The notes under the pieces: model-generated | What the model saw: the letters and a program-made list of their open reading frames with translations, nothing else | The model's database searches: none | What the model was told of the DNA's origin: nothing | Shown: positions 40,622 through 51,588 of the stretch, in pieces | Position numbering within the stretch: the first letter of the stretch is position 1 | Layout: the number at the start of each line of letters is the position of its first letter | Program-made: the position numbers and the translations under genes | NCBI RefSeq assembly: GCF_000691525.1 | Contig: NZ_JMDW01000010.1 | Location: forward strand, 369,155-433,154 | DNA length: 64,000 nt | DNA from: Mycolicibacterium neoaurum ATCC 25795 | GTDB lineage: Bacteria > Actinomycetota > Actinomycetes > Mycobacteriales > Mycobacteriaceae | Direction of reading: 5' to 3'

Positions 40622-41944
40622 TCAGGCCGCCACCGGTAGGTCGGTCATGGTGCGTCGGGCGTGTGAGCGCACGTGCGCCGGTTCGGGTTCACCCAGCTCG
40701 TGGGGTGGGATGAACCACGGATGACGATCGCGGCCGAGGTAGACCTGCCAACCACCGTGATGAATGAGACCGTGGTGCAGCCGACACAGCAGCACCCCGT
40801 TGTCGAGGCTGGTCTCGCCGCCTTCGCTCCAGGGTTGGATGTGGTGGGCATCGCACCACGACACCGGCCGCCCACACCCCGGATGGGCACACCCACCATC
40901 ACGGACGCCCAACGCTTTACGGATGGCCGGGGTGAACAGTCTTTCTGCCCGCCCGACATCCAACGGCACACCACTGTGGTCGACGACCACCGAGGTCAGC
41001 GTGGCATCGCAGGCGATCAGCTCCGCGGTCACCGTGGAGACCGGGCCGGCGAACCCCAACCGATCCACCGCCTCGTCACCGCCCGCTGCCGCGACGCCCG
41101 GCCGGATGAGGGTGACGTGCGGCAGCACCCCACCAGACATCGGACGCCTCGACTGCGACAAATAGGTACGCAATACCTGTCCGATCGCCTCCGCCCGCCG
41201 GACACTGATCGGCCGTGGGTCCGGCGACCCGTCAGGCAGGGGTACCGGTCGGCATAACGGATCCAACGCCGCACACAGTTCTTCCCCAGTGGTCACGTCC
41301 AGGTCGAGGGTGGCCTCGAAGCGGCCTTCGCCGTTCTGCACCACGGTCATCTCGTTCAACGTGGTGTCCTCGGCGACCGGCACCGCACGCTGCTCGACCG
41401 GTAGCGCCGCGATCCGGTCGAGGGCGATCGCGCGGGCCCTCGCGGCCACCTCAGCCGGGGTGGTCTGCACCATCAGTTTGGTCACCACGATGGCCCGTTC
41501 CTCCTCGGACAACGGTGCGCGAGACTCCACGTGCGTGACGCCTCTGCCGACGGCGTCGGCGAACTCGATACCGATCCCACCCAACCGCTGCGCGGTCGTC
41601 AGCGCCGGCAGCACAGGTGCCATCCGGCCCACCCGCACCGCCCGCGCCGCCGCCCCCGGAGCCATACCCAACAACCTCAGCAGATCAGCCCCGCTGCGTA
41701 GATGCCGCCGCCCCGGCACACCCACCCGTTCGGCCGCGGCCACCGCCGACGCGATCACGACATCCAACAGGTTGCGCGCCGACACCGCGGCGGCCAGTAC
41801 CGCCAGCAACGCCTCGTCATCGACCACCGGCCGCGGACAATCCACCAACCGCCCCACACCCGGGCCCACACCAACCCCTGGTGACACCGGAACAAGCTCA
41901 TCGATCAAAGCGTCAACAAACGAATCGAGATAGGTGGCGTCCAT
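40622..41944 (-). CDS. DUF222 / HNH endonuclease (13E12 repeat family)
   Basis: A 440-residue protein of the mycobacterial 13E12 family. Residues 30–320 are the DUF222 region (LVDCPRPVVDDEALLAVLAA; GMAPGAAARAVRVGRM). The C-terminus holds an HNH nuclease motif: CAHPGCGRPVSWCDAHHIQP with zinc-type cysteines, then LDNGVLLCRLHHGLIHH. In M. tuberculosis several 13E12 genes are induced by DNA damage through LexA boxes, and a perfect SOS box lies 163 bp upstream here. Family members often sit at mobile or variable sites; their role, defence or repair, is unresolved. Confidence 0.9.
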   Translation of the reverse strand: MDATYLDSFVDALIDELVPVSPGVGVGPGVGRLVDCPRPVVDDEALLAVLAAAVSARNLLDVVIASAVAAAERVGVPGRRHLRSGADLLRLLGMAPGAAARAVRVGRMAPVLPALTTAQRLGGIGIEFADAVGRGVTHVESRAPLSEEERAIVVTKLMVQTTPAEVAARARAIALDRIAALPVEQRAVPVAEDTTLNEMTVVQNGEGRFEATLDLDVTTGEELCAALDPLCRPVPLPDGSPDPRPISVRRAEAIGQVLRTYLSQSRRPMSGGVLPHVTLIRPGVAAAGGDEAVDRLGFAGPVSTVTAELIACDATLTSVVVDHSGVPLDVGRAERLFTPAIRKALGVRDGGCAHPGCGRPVSWCDAHHIQPWSEGGETSLDNGVLLCRLHHGLIHHGGWQVYLGRDRHPWFIPPHELGEPEPAHVRSHARRTMTDLPVAA

Positions 41945-42309
41945 GCCGATACCCAGGCTTCCACGAAGATTCTGATGGGGCAGGCAAGTTCATCTAAGGC
42001 TTTGACTATTGGCTCAGACCGGCTCATTGCAGGACCGTCGAACCCCTCGGCGACAACAGTCGCGGTGCAGGCCCCCTGTGACGCTCGGACCCTGGATACA
42101 TTGCAATCGAACTTGTGTTCGAGCGTACCCCGAATACGGTTACCGTGCAAGTGTTATCTCGCGGGACATCGGTGACGGCCCGGGTGGTTTGATGGTGGTA
42201 CTTCGGCCCGGCCCTCGGGCTCGACCACGGTCCGATCAGTACCGCCAAGGACGCAGTCACCGCGTTGGGGCGCCATCGTCACCGATGTGCCGAGACAGGC
42301 TGTGCGCGA
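41945..42309. other. 365-bp intergenic region between HNH gene and ppc
   Basis: No convincing gene. It contains the SOS box at 42107–42122 and, reading toward the HNH gene, a TATCCA hexamer at 42093–42098 that could be a −10. The remaining sequence has lower third-base bias than the flanking genes and may be decayed DNA. No direct or terminal repeats were found. Confidence 0.5.
42107..42122. promoter_or_regulatory. LexA-binding SOS box
   Basis: TCGAAC–TTGT–GTTCGA is a perfect match to the mycobacterial SOS box TCGAAC-N4-GTTCGA. It lies upstream of the DUF222–HNH gene (minus strand) and downstream of ppc, so the HNH gene is the only sensible target. Confidence 0.8.
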
Positions 42310-45108
42310 CTACCCCGAGTTGCGCAGTGCGCTGGCCAACCCACTCATCGTCAGCAGGATGCCGCGCTGCACCAGTTCGTCATCGTCCCCGGACCGGTAC
42401 CGACGCAGCAACTCCACCTGCAGATGATTCAGCGGTTCCAGGTACGGGAACCGGTTGAACACCGACCTGGCCAGCGCCGGGTTGTCGGCGAGCAGGTCTT
42501 CCTGACCGGTGATCAGTCCATGCATGCGGACGGTGCGCTCGTGCTCGTCGACTATCTTGTCGAATACCCTGGCCCGCAGTTCCTCGTCGGCCACCAGCTC
42601 TGAATAGCGCGCCGCCAGGCCGAGATCCGACTTCGACAGCACCTGGGCCATGTTCGACAGCACGGTGCGGAAGAACGGCCACCGGGCGTAGAGGTCGCGC
42701 AGGATCTCCAGCTTCGCATCGTCCCCGGCGACGAACTGTTCGAAGGCCGTGCCGGTGCCGTACCAGCCCGGCAGCATCACCCGGGATTGACTCCAGGCCA
42801 GCACCCACGGGATGGCCCGCAGATCCGAGATTGCCGTGGTCGGCTTGCGGGAGGTCGGTCGGCTACCGATGTTCAGCGCACCGATCTCGCTGACCGGCGT
42901 CGAGGCCTTGAAGTATTCGACGAATCCCGGTGTCTCGTGCACCAATTCGGCGTACGCACGCTGAGCTCGGGCTGCCAGATCGTCGAGCACCCGGTAGGCG
43001 TCCTCGGCGTCCTCCCCCAGGCCTTCGACGTCCAGCAGGGTCGACTCCAGGGTGGCCGCCAGCAAGGTCTCCAGGTTGCGGTGGGCGATCCGCGGCTCGG
43101 CATACTTCGCGGCGATCACCTCGCCTTGTTCGGTGATGCGTAGCGATCCCTTCACCGCACCGGGCGGCTGGGCCAGGATGGCGTCGTAGCTCGGACCGCC
43201 GCCACGACCGACGGTGCCGCCGCGACCGTGGAAGAGCCGCAACCGGATTCCGGTCCGCTGGGCCGAGTCCACCAGGTCCAGCTCGGCGCGGTAGAGCGCC
43301 CAGTTGGCCGCCAGATACCCGCCGTCCTTGTTGGAATCCGAATAGCCGAGCATGACCTCCTGTTGCCCGTCGCGGGCATCCACCAGCGCGCGATAGACCG
43401 GCAGATCCAGCGCGGCCTCCAAAATGGCCGAGCCACGCTGCAGGTCATCGATCGTCTCGAACAACGGCACGATGCCCACCGGTGCGTAGACGGCGCCGGC
43501 GGTGGCATCGAGCAGTCCGGCCTCCTTGAGCAGGACCGCGGCTTCCAGCATGTCCGATACCGACTGGCACATGGAGATGATGTAGTTCGGAATGGCCTGC
43601 GGTCCGAACACTTTCACCGCCCGGGCGGCGGCCCGGACGATACCGAGCTCCTTGGCGGCCAGTTCGGACAACTCCGCGCCGGGGCCGACCAGCGGGCGGC
43701 GGGTGCCGATCTCGGCAGCCAACAACTCGACGCGAGCTTCCTCGGGCAGCGAGGCATAGTCCGGATGGACACCCGCCCAGGCCAGCAACTCGGCGATCAC
43801 CTGCTCATGCACCTCGGAGTTCTGCCGCATGTCCAGACCGGACAGGTGAAAACCGAAGACCCGCACCGCTTCCCGAAGCCGACCCAGCCGATCGTCGGCC
43901 AACACCGCGGACCCGTTGTCACGCAGTGACGCATCCACGGTGTCCAGATCTGCCAACAACTGCTCGGGCGTCTCGTAGGGCTCAAGACCCAGGTCGAGCT
44001 CGAGTGCGGGCTGGTCATCGAGGATCTGCACGGCGGTCGCGGTCAACCGGGCATGGATCACCCGAAGCGCCCGACGGTAGGGCTCATCGCTGCGGGCCGG
44101 TTCGGCACAGGCATCGGCGAGCACGGTCATCTCCTGGCTTGTCCGCACCAAACGTGAAGACAGCGAGAGTTCCTGTTCCAGCGCGCAGATCTCGCGGAAG
44201 TAATGGTCGAAGGCCGTGTAGGCGGCGCGGCCGGTAGCCAGCCGTACCACCTCGGCGGTGACGTTGGGGTTGCCGTCACGGTCACCACCGATCCAGGATC
44301 CCGGCCGCAGGATCGGTTGTGCCAGTACATCGGTGCCCGGCCAGCGCTGCTGCAGCGCATCCCGCACCTCGGCGTTGACCCGCGGGATGACATCCAGGAA
44401 AGCCGCCGGGTAATACCGCAGCCCGGTTTCGATCTCGTCGGAGATCTTCAGCCGCGACAACCGGACCAACGCCGTCTGCCACAACGTGAGGATGTGCCTG
44501 CGCAGTTCGGTTTCGATGTTCCGGCCGCTGTCGGTGCGGGTGTGCCCGTGCAGTCGCAGGCGCATCAGTTCGGTGATGTGGTGCTGGGTGTCGAAGACCG
44601 TGCGGCGGCGGGTCTCGGTCGGGTGCGCGGTGATGACCGGGGACACCAATGCACCGGTCAATGCCGCGGTGACCTCGCTCGCGTCCAGTTGAGCGCCATC
44701 GAGTTTGCGATAGGTGGCGGCCAAGCTGCTGTCCTGCGGCGGCTCACCGGCGGCCTCGTGCACGGCGCGACGGCGTTCGCGGTGGATGTCCTCCGCGACA
44801 TTGGCCAACAGGGCGAAGTGGGTGAAGGCGCGGATGACCGGAATCGCCTGATGGACGTCGATATCTCGGAACAGGTCGGCCAGTTCGGCACGGTCGATCT
44901 CGGACCGCCGGACCCGGAAGGACTCGACCCGCGCCTTTTCGACGAGGTCGAAGATGTTGTCGCCGTTCTGTTCCCGGACCGTGTCACCGAGAATCGCACC
45001 GAGCAGCCGGATGTCTTCGCGCATCGGCTCGGTGGCTTCACGACCGACGTTGGTGCGCTGCACCGAGCCGATGGGTGCCAGAGTGCTGTCGGTGCTGTCT
45101 GCCATCAC
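42310..45108 (-). CDS. ppc: phosphoenolpyruvate carboxylase
   Basis: A 932-residue PEP carboxylase, forming oxaloacetate from PEP and bicarbonate to replenish the TCA cycle. The catalytic motifs are intact: [14 protein letters not shown] with the active histidine, [24 protein letters not shown] and the mobile loop [15 protein letters not shown]. The C-terminal allosteric aspartate site and final RNSG ending (consensus xNTG) are present. It is a single gene between secG and the HNH gene. Neighbours in glycolysis supply its substrate indirectly. Confidence 0.97.
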   Translation of the reverse strand: MMADSTDSTLAPIGSVQRTNVGREATEPMREDIRLLGAILGDTVREQNGDNIFDLVEKARVESFRVRRSEIDRAELADLFRDIDVHQAIPVIRAFTHFALLANVAEDIHRERRRAVHEAAGEPPQDSSLAATYRKLDGAQLDASEVTAALTGALVSPVITAHPTETRRRTVFDTQHHITELMRLRLHGHTRTDSGRNIETELRRHILTLWQTALVRLSRLKISDEIETGLRYYPAAFLDVIPRVNAEVRDALQQRWPGTDVLAQPILRPGSWIGGDRDGNPNVTAEVVRLATGRAAYTAFDHYFREICALEQELSLSSRLVRTSQEMTVLADACAEPARSDEPYRRALRVIHARLTATAVQILDDQPALELDLGLEPYETPEQLLADLDTVDASLRDNGSAVLADDRLGRLREAVRVFGFHLSGLDMRQNSEVHEQVIAELLAWAGVHPDYASLPEEARVELLAAEIGTRRPLVGPGAELSELAAKELGIVRAAARAVKVFGPQAIPNYIISMCQSVSDMLEAAVLLKEAGLLDATAGAVYAPVGIVPLFETIDDLQRGSAILEAALDLPVYRALVDARDGQQEVMLGYSDSNKDGGYLAANWALYRAELDLVDSAQRTGIRLRLFHGRGGTVGRGGGPSYDAILAQPPGAVKGSLRITEQGEVIAAKYAEPRIAHRNLETLLAATLESTLLDVEGLGEDAEDAYRVLDDLAARAQRAYAELVHETPGFVEYFKASTPVSEIGALNIGSRPTSRKPTTAISDLRAIPWVLAWSQSRVMLPGWYGTGTAFEQFVAGDDAKLEILRDLYARWPFFRTVLSNMAQVLSKSDLGLAARYSELVADEELRARVFDKIVDEHERTVRMHGLITGQEDLLADNPALARSVFNRFPYLEPLNHLQVELLRRYRSGDDDELVQRGILLTMSGLASALRNSG

Positions 45109-45163
45109 TCAATTATCGGTGCGCGGCGCCGATATCGCAGAGCCGGGGGTCGGCACGCACGGA

Positions 45164-45400
45164 TCAGGCGTTGTATTTGATGCGCAGCGCCATGCCGACG
45201 ATCGACACCAGCCAGATGCCGATGACGAACAACGTCAACCGGTCGAGGTTCTTCTCGACGACCGTCGACCCGGACAGACTGGACTGCACGCCACCACCGA
45301 AGAGGGTGGAAAGGCCGCCGCCCTTGGCGCGGTGCAGCAGTACCAGCAGCACCGTCAACAGACTGGTGATGACAAGCACGATCTGCAGGGCGAGTTCCAT
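45164..45400 (-). CDS. secG: SecG, preprotein translocase subunit
   Basis: A 78-residue SecG with two membrane helices (MELALQIVLVITSLLTVLLV and LTLFVIGIWLVSIVGMAL) joined by the conserved loop HRAKGGGLSTLFGGG. It is part of the SecYEG channel and aids protein export. The start at 45400 gives the usual size; the 18 codons upstream of it in the open frame overlap the palindromic element region and lack conservation. Located between tpiA and ppc as in other mycobacteria. Confidence 0.95.
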   Translation of the reverse strand: MELALQIVLVITSLLTVLLVLLHRAKGGGLSTLFGGGVQSSLSGSTVVEKNLDRLTLFVIGIWLVSIVGMALRIKYNA

Positions 45401-45417
45401 GCCGGTCAGCCTACACG

Positions 45418-45476
45418 GAGGTGATTTCGGTGCGAAAACGTGCTCCATACGCACGGAATCTCACCGAAATCACCTC
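45418..45476. repeat. 59-bp palindromic element upstream of secG
   Basis: GAGGTGATTTCGGTG (45418–45432) and its exact complement CACCGAAATCACCTC (45462–45476) form a 15-bp stem. Inside it a second hairpin CGTGC–TCCATAC–GCACG (45439–45455) is present. It lies in the 90-bp tpiA–secG gap. It may be a terminator/attenuator or a copy of a dispersed palindromic repeat. Confidence 0.75.
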
Positions 45477-45490
45477 GCGATCAGGGCAGA

Positions 45491-46276
45491 TCAGGGCAGT
45501 GGCCCGCCGGCCGCGATGGCCGACAGGGTCGCGAACTGCTCACCGTCCAGTGAGGCACCGCCGACCAACGCGCCGTCGACGTCGGTCTGCCCGACGATCT
45601 CGCCGACGTTCTTGGCGTTGACCGAGCCACCGTAGAGCACCCGCACCGTCGCCGCGACCTCCTTGGAGGCCAGTTCCGCCAGCTCTGCCCGGATCGCAGC
45701 GCACACTTCCTGCGCATCGGCCGCGCTGGCCACCCGGCCGGTACCGATCGCCCAGACGGGCTCATAGGCGATGACGACCTGGGCGATCTGGTCGGCCTTC
45801 AGTCCGGCCAGGGAGCCGCGCAGCGATTCCACGTTGAACTCCACGTGGTTACCCGCCTCGCGGACCTCCAGGGATTCACCGATGCACACGATTGGGGTGA
45901 GGCCGTGCTTGAGCGCTGCGGCTGCCTTGGCGGCCACCAGCTCGTCGGTCTCACCGTGGTAGGTGCGCCGCTCGGAGTGACCGACGACGGCGAAGGTGAC
46001 ACCGAGCTTGGCCAGGAACGCGCCACTGATCTCACCGGTGTAGGCACCCGAATCGTGCTGCGAGACGTCCTGCGCACCGTAGGTGAGGCGCAGTTTGTCC
46101 CCGTCGACCAGCGTCTGCACACTGCGCAGATCGGTGAACGGCGGGATGACGGTCACATCGACCTTGTCGAAGTACTTGTCCGGCAAGGCGAATGCGATCT
46201 TCTGCACCAGGGCGATGGCCTCGAAGTGATTGAGGTTCATCTTCCAGTTGCCGGCGATCAGTGGCTTACGTGCCAT
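45491..46276 (-). CDS. tpiA: triosephosphate isomerase
   Basis: A 261-residue TIM-barrel enzyme interconverting DHAP and glyceraldehyde 3-phosphate. Active-site motifs: NWKMN (Lys), VVGHSERR (His) and [11 protein letters not shown] (Glu). The phosphate loop [10 protein letters not shown] is present. It lies 3 bp after pgk and is the last gene of the gap–pgk–tpiA operon. Confidence 0.97.
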   Translation of the reverse strand: MARKPLIAGNWKMNLNHFEAIALVQKIAFALPDKYFDKVDVTVIPPFTDLRSVQTLVDGDKLRLTYGAQDVSQHDSGAYTGEISGAFLAKLGVTFAVVGHSERRTYHGETDELVAAKAAAALKHGLTPIVCIGESLEVREAGNHVEFNVESLRGSLAGLKADQIAQVVIAYEPVWAIGTGRVASAADAQEVCAAIRAELAELASKEVAATVRVLYGGSVNAKNVGEIVGQTDVDGALVGGASLDGEQFATLSAIAAGGPLP

Positions 46277-46279
46277 GTC

Positions 46280-47506
46280 TCACGCCTCCAGTACGTCTAT
46301 ACCGGGGAGAGTCTTGCCCTCCAGATACTCCAGCGACGCCCCGCCGCCGGTCGAGATGTGCGAGAAGCCGTCCTCGGGCAGACCCAGCAGGCGCACCGCG
46401 GCCGCGGAATCGCCACCGCCGACGACGCTGAACGCACCCTTGCCGGTGGCCCCGATGATTGCCTCGGCGACACCCTTGGTGCCCGCCGAGAACGCCTCGA
46501 ACTCGAAGACACCCATCGGACCGTTCCAGAACACCGTCTTGGCGTTGGACAGCAGCGCACTGAACCGCTTGACCGACTCGGGCCCGATGTCCAGGCCCAT
46601 CTTGCCGTCGGGGATCTGGTCGGCGGCCACCGTCTCGGCCGCGGCATCGGCGGCGAACTTCTCCGCCGCAACGATGTCCACGGGCAGGTGGATCACGTCT
46701 CCGTAGGTCTCCAGCAGCTTCTTGCAGGTATCGATCATCTCCTCCTGCAGCAGCGAGGAACCGACCGAAACACCCTGTGCGGCAAGGAAGGTGAAGCACA
46801 TGCCGCCACCGATCACGATGCTGTCGGCTTTGGTGGCCAGGTTCTCGATCACCGCGAGCTTGTCGGAGACCTTGGACCCGCCCAGCACCACGGCGTACGG
46901 CCGCTCGGTCGAGCTGGTCAGCTGTTCGAGCACCTTGACCTCGGTGTCGACCAGCGTGCCCGCGTAATGCGGCAGCAGTGTGGCGACGTCGTAGACCGAG
47001 GCCTGCTTGCGGTGCACGACACCGAACCCGTCGGAGACGAACGCACCGGGGGTTCCGTCCGCCGCCTCGACCAGTCCGGCGAGTGCCTTGGCCAGCGCCA
47101 GCCGCTCGGCGTCATCCTTGCTGGTCTCGCGCGCGTCGAAGCGGATGTTCTCCAGCAGGAGGACGTCACCGTCGGTGAGACCCTCGGCACGGGCGAGTGC
47201 ATCGGTGCCGACGACATCGCCGGCCAGCTGCACGTGCCTGCCGAGGCGCTCCCCCAACGCCGCCGCAACGGGGGCGAGGGAGAACTTCGGATCCGGCTCA
47301 CCCTTGGGGCGACCGAGGTGCGCGGTCACCACGACCTTGGCACCGGCCTCGGCGAGCGCCTTCAGAGTGGGGACCGAGGCGATGATCCGCCCCGGATCGG
47401 TGATGTTCCCGCTGTCGTCGAGTGGGACGTTGAGGTCGGAGCGCACCAGGACGCCCCGACCTTCAACACCTTCGGCGAGCAGGTCAGACAGTGATTTGAT
47501 CGCCAT
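46280..47506 (-). CDS. pgk: phosphoglycerate kinase
   Basis: A 408-residue kinase making ATP from 1,3-bisphosphoglycerate. Motifs include [30 protein letters not shown], the nucleotide segment [11 protein letters not shown] and the C-terminal [10 protein letters not shown] with the helix-cap glycines. Length is standard. It lies 9 bp after gap and 3 bp before tpiA. Confidence 0.97.
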   Translation of the reverse strand: MAIKSLSDLLAEGVEGRGVLVRSDLNVPLDDSGNITDPGRIIASVPTLKALAEAGAKVVVTAHLGRPKGEPDPKFSLAPVAAALGERLGRHVQLAGDVVGTDALARAEGLTDGDVLLLENIRFDARETSKDDAERLALAKALAGLVEAADGTPGAFVSDGFGVVHRKQASVYDVATLLPHYAGTLVDTEVKVLEQLTSSTERPYAVVLGGSKVSDKLAVIENLATKADSIVIGGGMCFTFLAAQGVSVGSSLLQEEMIDTCKKLLETYGDVIHLPVDIVAAEKFAADAAAETVAADQIPDGKMGLDIGPESVKRFSALLSNAKTVFWNGPMGVFEFEAFSAGTKGVAEAIIGATGKGAFSVVGGGDSAAAVRLLGLPEDGFSHISTGGGASLEYLEGKTLPGIDVLEA

Positions 47507-47515
47507 GATCGCGAG

Positions 47516-48547
<1,032 letters not shown>

Positions 48548-48550
48548 CTA

Positions 48551-48585
48551 GTTGTGGGGAAATCGCGGTTGTGGGAAAAATCGCG
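48551..48585. repeat. tandem 17/18-bp repeat upstream of gap
   Basis: Two adjacent copies of GTTGTGGG(G/A)AAA..ATCGCG (48551–48567 and 48568–48585), the second one base longer. They lie 12–47 bp ahead of the gap start, in its leader or promoter. They could be a regulator site or a slippage duplication. Confidence 0.6.
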
Positions 48586-48639
48586 GTGAACTGCTCGCCC
48601 ACCAGCCTAGTAGTGCCGGTTTCGGCGTGTGCACGCTGG

Positions 48640-49623
48640 TCAGGCGTCCTCGAGCAGATCGGGGGTGACCGCAGACTCGGTGTCGGGGATGCCGTCCTGT
48701 TTGGCCTTGCGATCCGCCATCGACAGCAGTCGCCGGATACGCCCGGCCACTGCGTCTTTGGTCATCGGCGGCTCGGCAAGCCGGCCCAGTTCCTCCAGCG
48801 ATGCCTGACGGTGCTCGACCCGAAGCCGACCGGCCTGGGCCAGGTGATCCGGCACGGTGTCACCGAGGATGTCCAGCGCCCGCTCCACCCGTGCGGCGGC
48901 GGCGACGGCGGCCCTCGCCGAACGGCGCAGGTTGGCATCGTCGAAGTTGGCGAGCCGGTTGGCGGTGGCCCGGACCTCGCGACGCATGCGCCGCTCCTCC
49001 CAGGTCAGCCTGGTGTCCTGAGCACCCATCCTGGTGAGCAGGGCGCCGATCGCCTCCCCGTCGCGGACCACGACACGGTCGCTGCCGCGCACCTCCCTGG
49101 CCTTGGCGCTGATCCCGAGACGTCGAGCCGCGCCGACGAGAGCCAGGGCCGCCTCCGGACCCGGGCAGCTGACCTCCAGCGCCGACGAACGTCCCGGCTC
49201 GGTCAGTGAACCGTGAGCCAAAAACGCTCCGCGCCAAGCGGCTTCGGCATCGGCGACGCTGCCGCCGACCACCTGGGCCGGCAATCCGCGCACCGGTCGG
49301 CCGCGCAGGTCCAGTAGCCCGGTCTGGCGGGCGAGGGCCTCACCGTCCTTGGCCACCCGCACCACATACCGGGTGCTCTTTCGGATGCCGCTGGCCGACA
49401 GCACGTGCACGACGGCGTTGTAGCCGTACAGGTCGTAGATGTCCTTGCGCAGGCGCCGGGCGATGATGCCGAGGTCCACCTCGGCCTCGACCACGACGCG
49501 GCCCGCGACGATGTGCAGGCCACCCGCGAACCTCAGCAGCGCCGACACCTCGGCGCGGCGCGCGCTGACCGAGCTCACGACCAGGCGACTCAGCTCGTCC
49601 TTGACCTCGGCCGTCATCGCCAC
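48640..49623 (-). CDS. whiA: WhiA, DNA-binding regulator
   Basis: A 327-residue WhiA. The N-terminal two-thirds resembles LAGLIDADG homing endonucleases without catalytic residues ([37 protein letters not shown]), and the C-terminus is a helix-turn-helix ([37 protein letters not shown]). WhiA controls cell division and sporulation genes in Streptomyces and exists in all actinobacteria. It overlaps yvcK by 10 bp and forms the conserved uvrC–rapZ–yvcK–whiA cluster (Rv1420–Rv1423). Confidence 0.95.
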   Translation of the reverse strand: MAMTAEVKDELSRLVVSSVSARRAEVSALLRFAGGLHIVAGRVVVEAEVDLGIIARRLRKDIYDLYGYNAVVHVLSASGIRKSTRYVVRVAKDGEALARQTGLLDLRGRPVRGLPAQVVGGSVADAEAAWRGAFLAHGSLTEPGRSSALEVSCPGPEAALALVGAARRLGISAKAREVRGSDRVVVRDGEAIGALLTRMGAQDTRLTWEERRMRREVRATANRLANFDDANLRRSARAAVAAAARVERALDILGDTVPDHLAQAGRLRVEHRQASLEELGRLAEPPMTKDAVAGRIRRLLSMADRKAKQDGIPDTESAVTPDLLEDA

Positions 49624-50684
49624 GAGTCGTCCCCCCTTGGTGCGTTCATTGATCGCTGCCCGTGTTCTCCGTGTCGCAGGTCGCCCGGCCGGACCGGCGC
49701 GGGGGTTGTCGGTTGTTCGCCGATGACGCCGGGCATCGGTCCACGCACCCGCACGCCTTCCAGCGCGGCGGCCAGCATCGACGGGTCATGTAACTGTGTA
49801 CCAGGTCGGGAAACGTCGGCAAACTCTACTTGAGCACCCAAAAGTGCGGCGGTTCGGACCAGTTGCTCGCGCTCGCGGTCGCTGGGCACCCGGCAGGCGT
49901 CGATGATGATCTCGTCGACGCGGAAGCCCGGTGCGTGCTGGGCGAGAACGTGGATATGGCGCTCGGCGGAGAACCCGGCGGTCTCCCCCGGCTCGGCGGC
50001 CAGGTTGAGTACCAACGCCCGGCGGGCGGTGGTGGCATTGAGTGCGGCGGCAAGTCCGGGGACCAGCACGTGCGGGATGACGCTGGTGAACCACGAGCCG
50101 GGTCCGAGCACCACCAGATCGGCGGCCATGATGGCGTCCACGGCCTGTCGGGTCGCCGGCGGGTCACCGGGCAGCAGCCGCACCCGGCGGACCTGCCCGA
50201 CGGTGGTCGCGACCGCCACCTGACCGCGGATCACCCGGAACATCCGCGGGTCGGATTCCAGGCCGGCCACGTCGGCCTCGATCTGCAGCGCCACCGGGCA
50301 CATCGGCAGGACGCGGCCCTTGAGGTCCAGGATGCGGCCGAGCTCATCGAGCGCGGCCACCGGATCCGCGAGCACCTCGCTGAGACCCGCGAGCAGCAGA
50401 TTTCCGATGGGGTGGCCGGCCAGTGCGCCACTGCCACCGAATCGGTGTTGGATGATCGTCGCCCACAGGCGGCCATGCGGGCTGTCGGAGGCCAACGCCG
50501 CCAACGCCATTCGCAGGTCACCCGGCGGGATGACGTCCAGTTCGCTGCGCAGTCGCCCCGACGAGCCGCCGTCGTCGGCCACGGTGACGACGGCAGTCAC
50601 GTGCGGGCTGAGCCTTCTGGCCGCCGACAACGTCGCGTACAGACCGTGCCCTCCGCCGAGGGCGACGATGCGGGGTGAGCTCAT
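49614..50684 (-). CDS. yvcK: YvcK/CuvA family gluconeogenesis/cell-wall factor
   Basis: A 356-residue YvcK (CofD-like fold) protein. It begins [20 protein letters not shown], the nucleotide-sugar-binding glycine motif, followed by [19 protein letters not shown] and [20 protein letters not shown]. In mycobacteria the orthologue CuvA (Rv1422) localises to the pole and is needed for normal cell-wall synthesis and use of gluconeogenic carbon. It overlaps whiA by 10 bp and follows rapZ after 10 bp. Confidence 0.94.
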   Translation of the reverse strand: MSSPRIVALGGGHGLYATLSAARRLSPHVTAVVTVADDGGSSGRLRSELDVIPPGDLRMALAALASDSPHGRLWATIIQHRFGGSGALAGHPIGNLLLAGLSEVLADPVAALDELGRILDLKGRVLPMCPVALQIEADVAGLESDPRMFRVIRGQVAVATTVGQVRRVRLLPGDPPATRQAVDAIMAADLVVLGPGSWFTSVIPHVLVPGLAAALNATTARRALVLNLAAEPGETAGFSAERHIHVLAQHAPGFRVDEIIIDACRVPSDREREQLVRTAALLGAQVEFADVSRPGTQLHDPSMLAAALEGVRVRGPMPGVIGEQPTTPAPVRPGDLRHGEHGQRSMNAPRGDDSWR

Positions 50685-50694
50685 GGTGTGACTC

Positions 50695-51588
50695 TCACTC
50701 GCGTCCCAGATCCCGGTGCAGCGCCCGCACCGTCAAGTTCGCGTCGCCGTCCTGAAGCAGACCGGCCAACGCCTCGGCGATCGCCACGCTGCGATGCTTG
50801 CCGCCGGTGCAGCCGATTGCCACCGTCATGTAGCGCTTTCCCTCCCGCCGGTAGCCGTCGATGACGACGCCCAGCAGCCGATGGTAGGTATCCAGGAACT
50901 CCGCGGCCCCGTCCTGTCCGAGCACGAACTCCCGAACCGCCGGGTGCTGACCGGTGTGCGGTCGCAGCTCGTCAACCCAGTGCGGGTTGGGCAGGAAACG
51001 GACATCCATGACCGTATCGGCGTCCATGGGCAGTCCGTACTTGTAGCCGAAGGATTCGACGGTGACATTGGTCTCGGCGACGGCCTCGCCCCCGAAAGCG
51101 CGCTCGATGCTCTCGCGCAGCGCGGGTACCGCCAGTTTCGAGGTGTCGATCACGAGATCCGCACTGGCTCGGACGGGCGCGAGCATCGTGCGCTCGGCGG
51201 CGATGCCCTCGGCAAGGGTCTGGTTGCCCTGTAGCGGATGGCTCCGGCGGTTCTGCTCGTACCGACGCACCAGGATGTCGTCGGCGGCCTCCATGAACAG
51301 CACCCGCGGAGTGATCCCGCGGGTCGCCAGCTCGTTGCGCACCGAGTCGAGATCACCGGTGAATCCGCGCGATCGGACGTCCATCACCAGCGCCAACTGG
51401 GTGATCCGCGATCCGGCATCCAGCCCCAGGTCGACCATCCGGGCGATCAGCTCCGGGGGCAGGTTGTCGGCGACGTACCAGCCGAGATCCTCGAGCACCT
51501 TGGCGGCGGTGCCCCGGCCGGCACCGGACAATCCGGTGACCAGGACGACGTCGATTCCTGATTCTTCGCTCATGCCGTGGTTCGTCAC
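50695..51588 (-). CDS. rapZ: RapZ/YvcJ family nucleotide-binding protein
   Basis: A 297-residue RapZ-family protein. The N-terminal P-loop reads [14 protein letters not shown]; most RapZ proteins have GLSGAGKST, so the Walker lysine is replaced by arginine, as I recall for M. tuberculosis Rv1421. The C-terminal half carries the conserved [18 protein letters not shown] motif. In E. coli RapZ binds the GlmZ RNA to control glucosamine-6-phosphate synthase; the mycobacterial role is unproven. Start GTG overlaps the uvrC stop by 4 bp (GTGA). Confidence 0.93.
   Translation of the reverse strand: MTNHGMSEESGIDVVLVTGLSGAGRGTAAKVLEDLGWYVADNLPPELIARMVDLGLDAGSRITQLALVMDVRSRGFTGDLDSVRNELATRGITPRVLFMEAADDILVRRYEQNRRSHPLQGNQTLAEGIAAERTMLAPVRASADLVIDTSKLAVPALRESIERAFGGEAVAETNVTVESFGYKYGLPMDADTVMDVRFLPNPHWVDELRPHTGQHPAVREFVLGQDGAAEFLDTYHRLLGVVIDGYRREGKRYMTVAIGCTGGKHRSVAIAEALAGLLQDGDANLTVRALHRDLGRE

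Noticed and set aside
42009..42458. A 149-codon plus-strand frame in the HNH–ppc gap
   Set aside because: It runs into the antisense of ppc, has an incoherent arginine/proline-rich product and no start signal.
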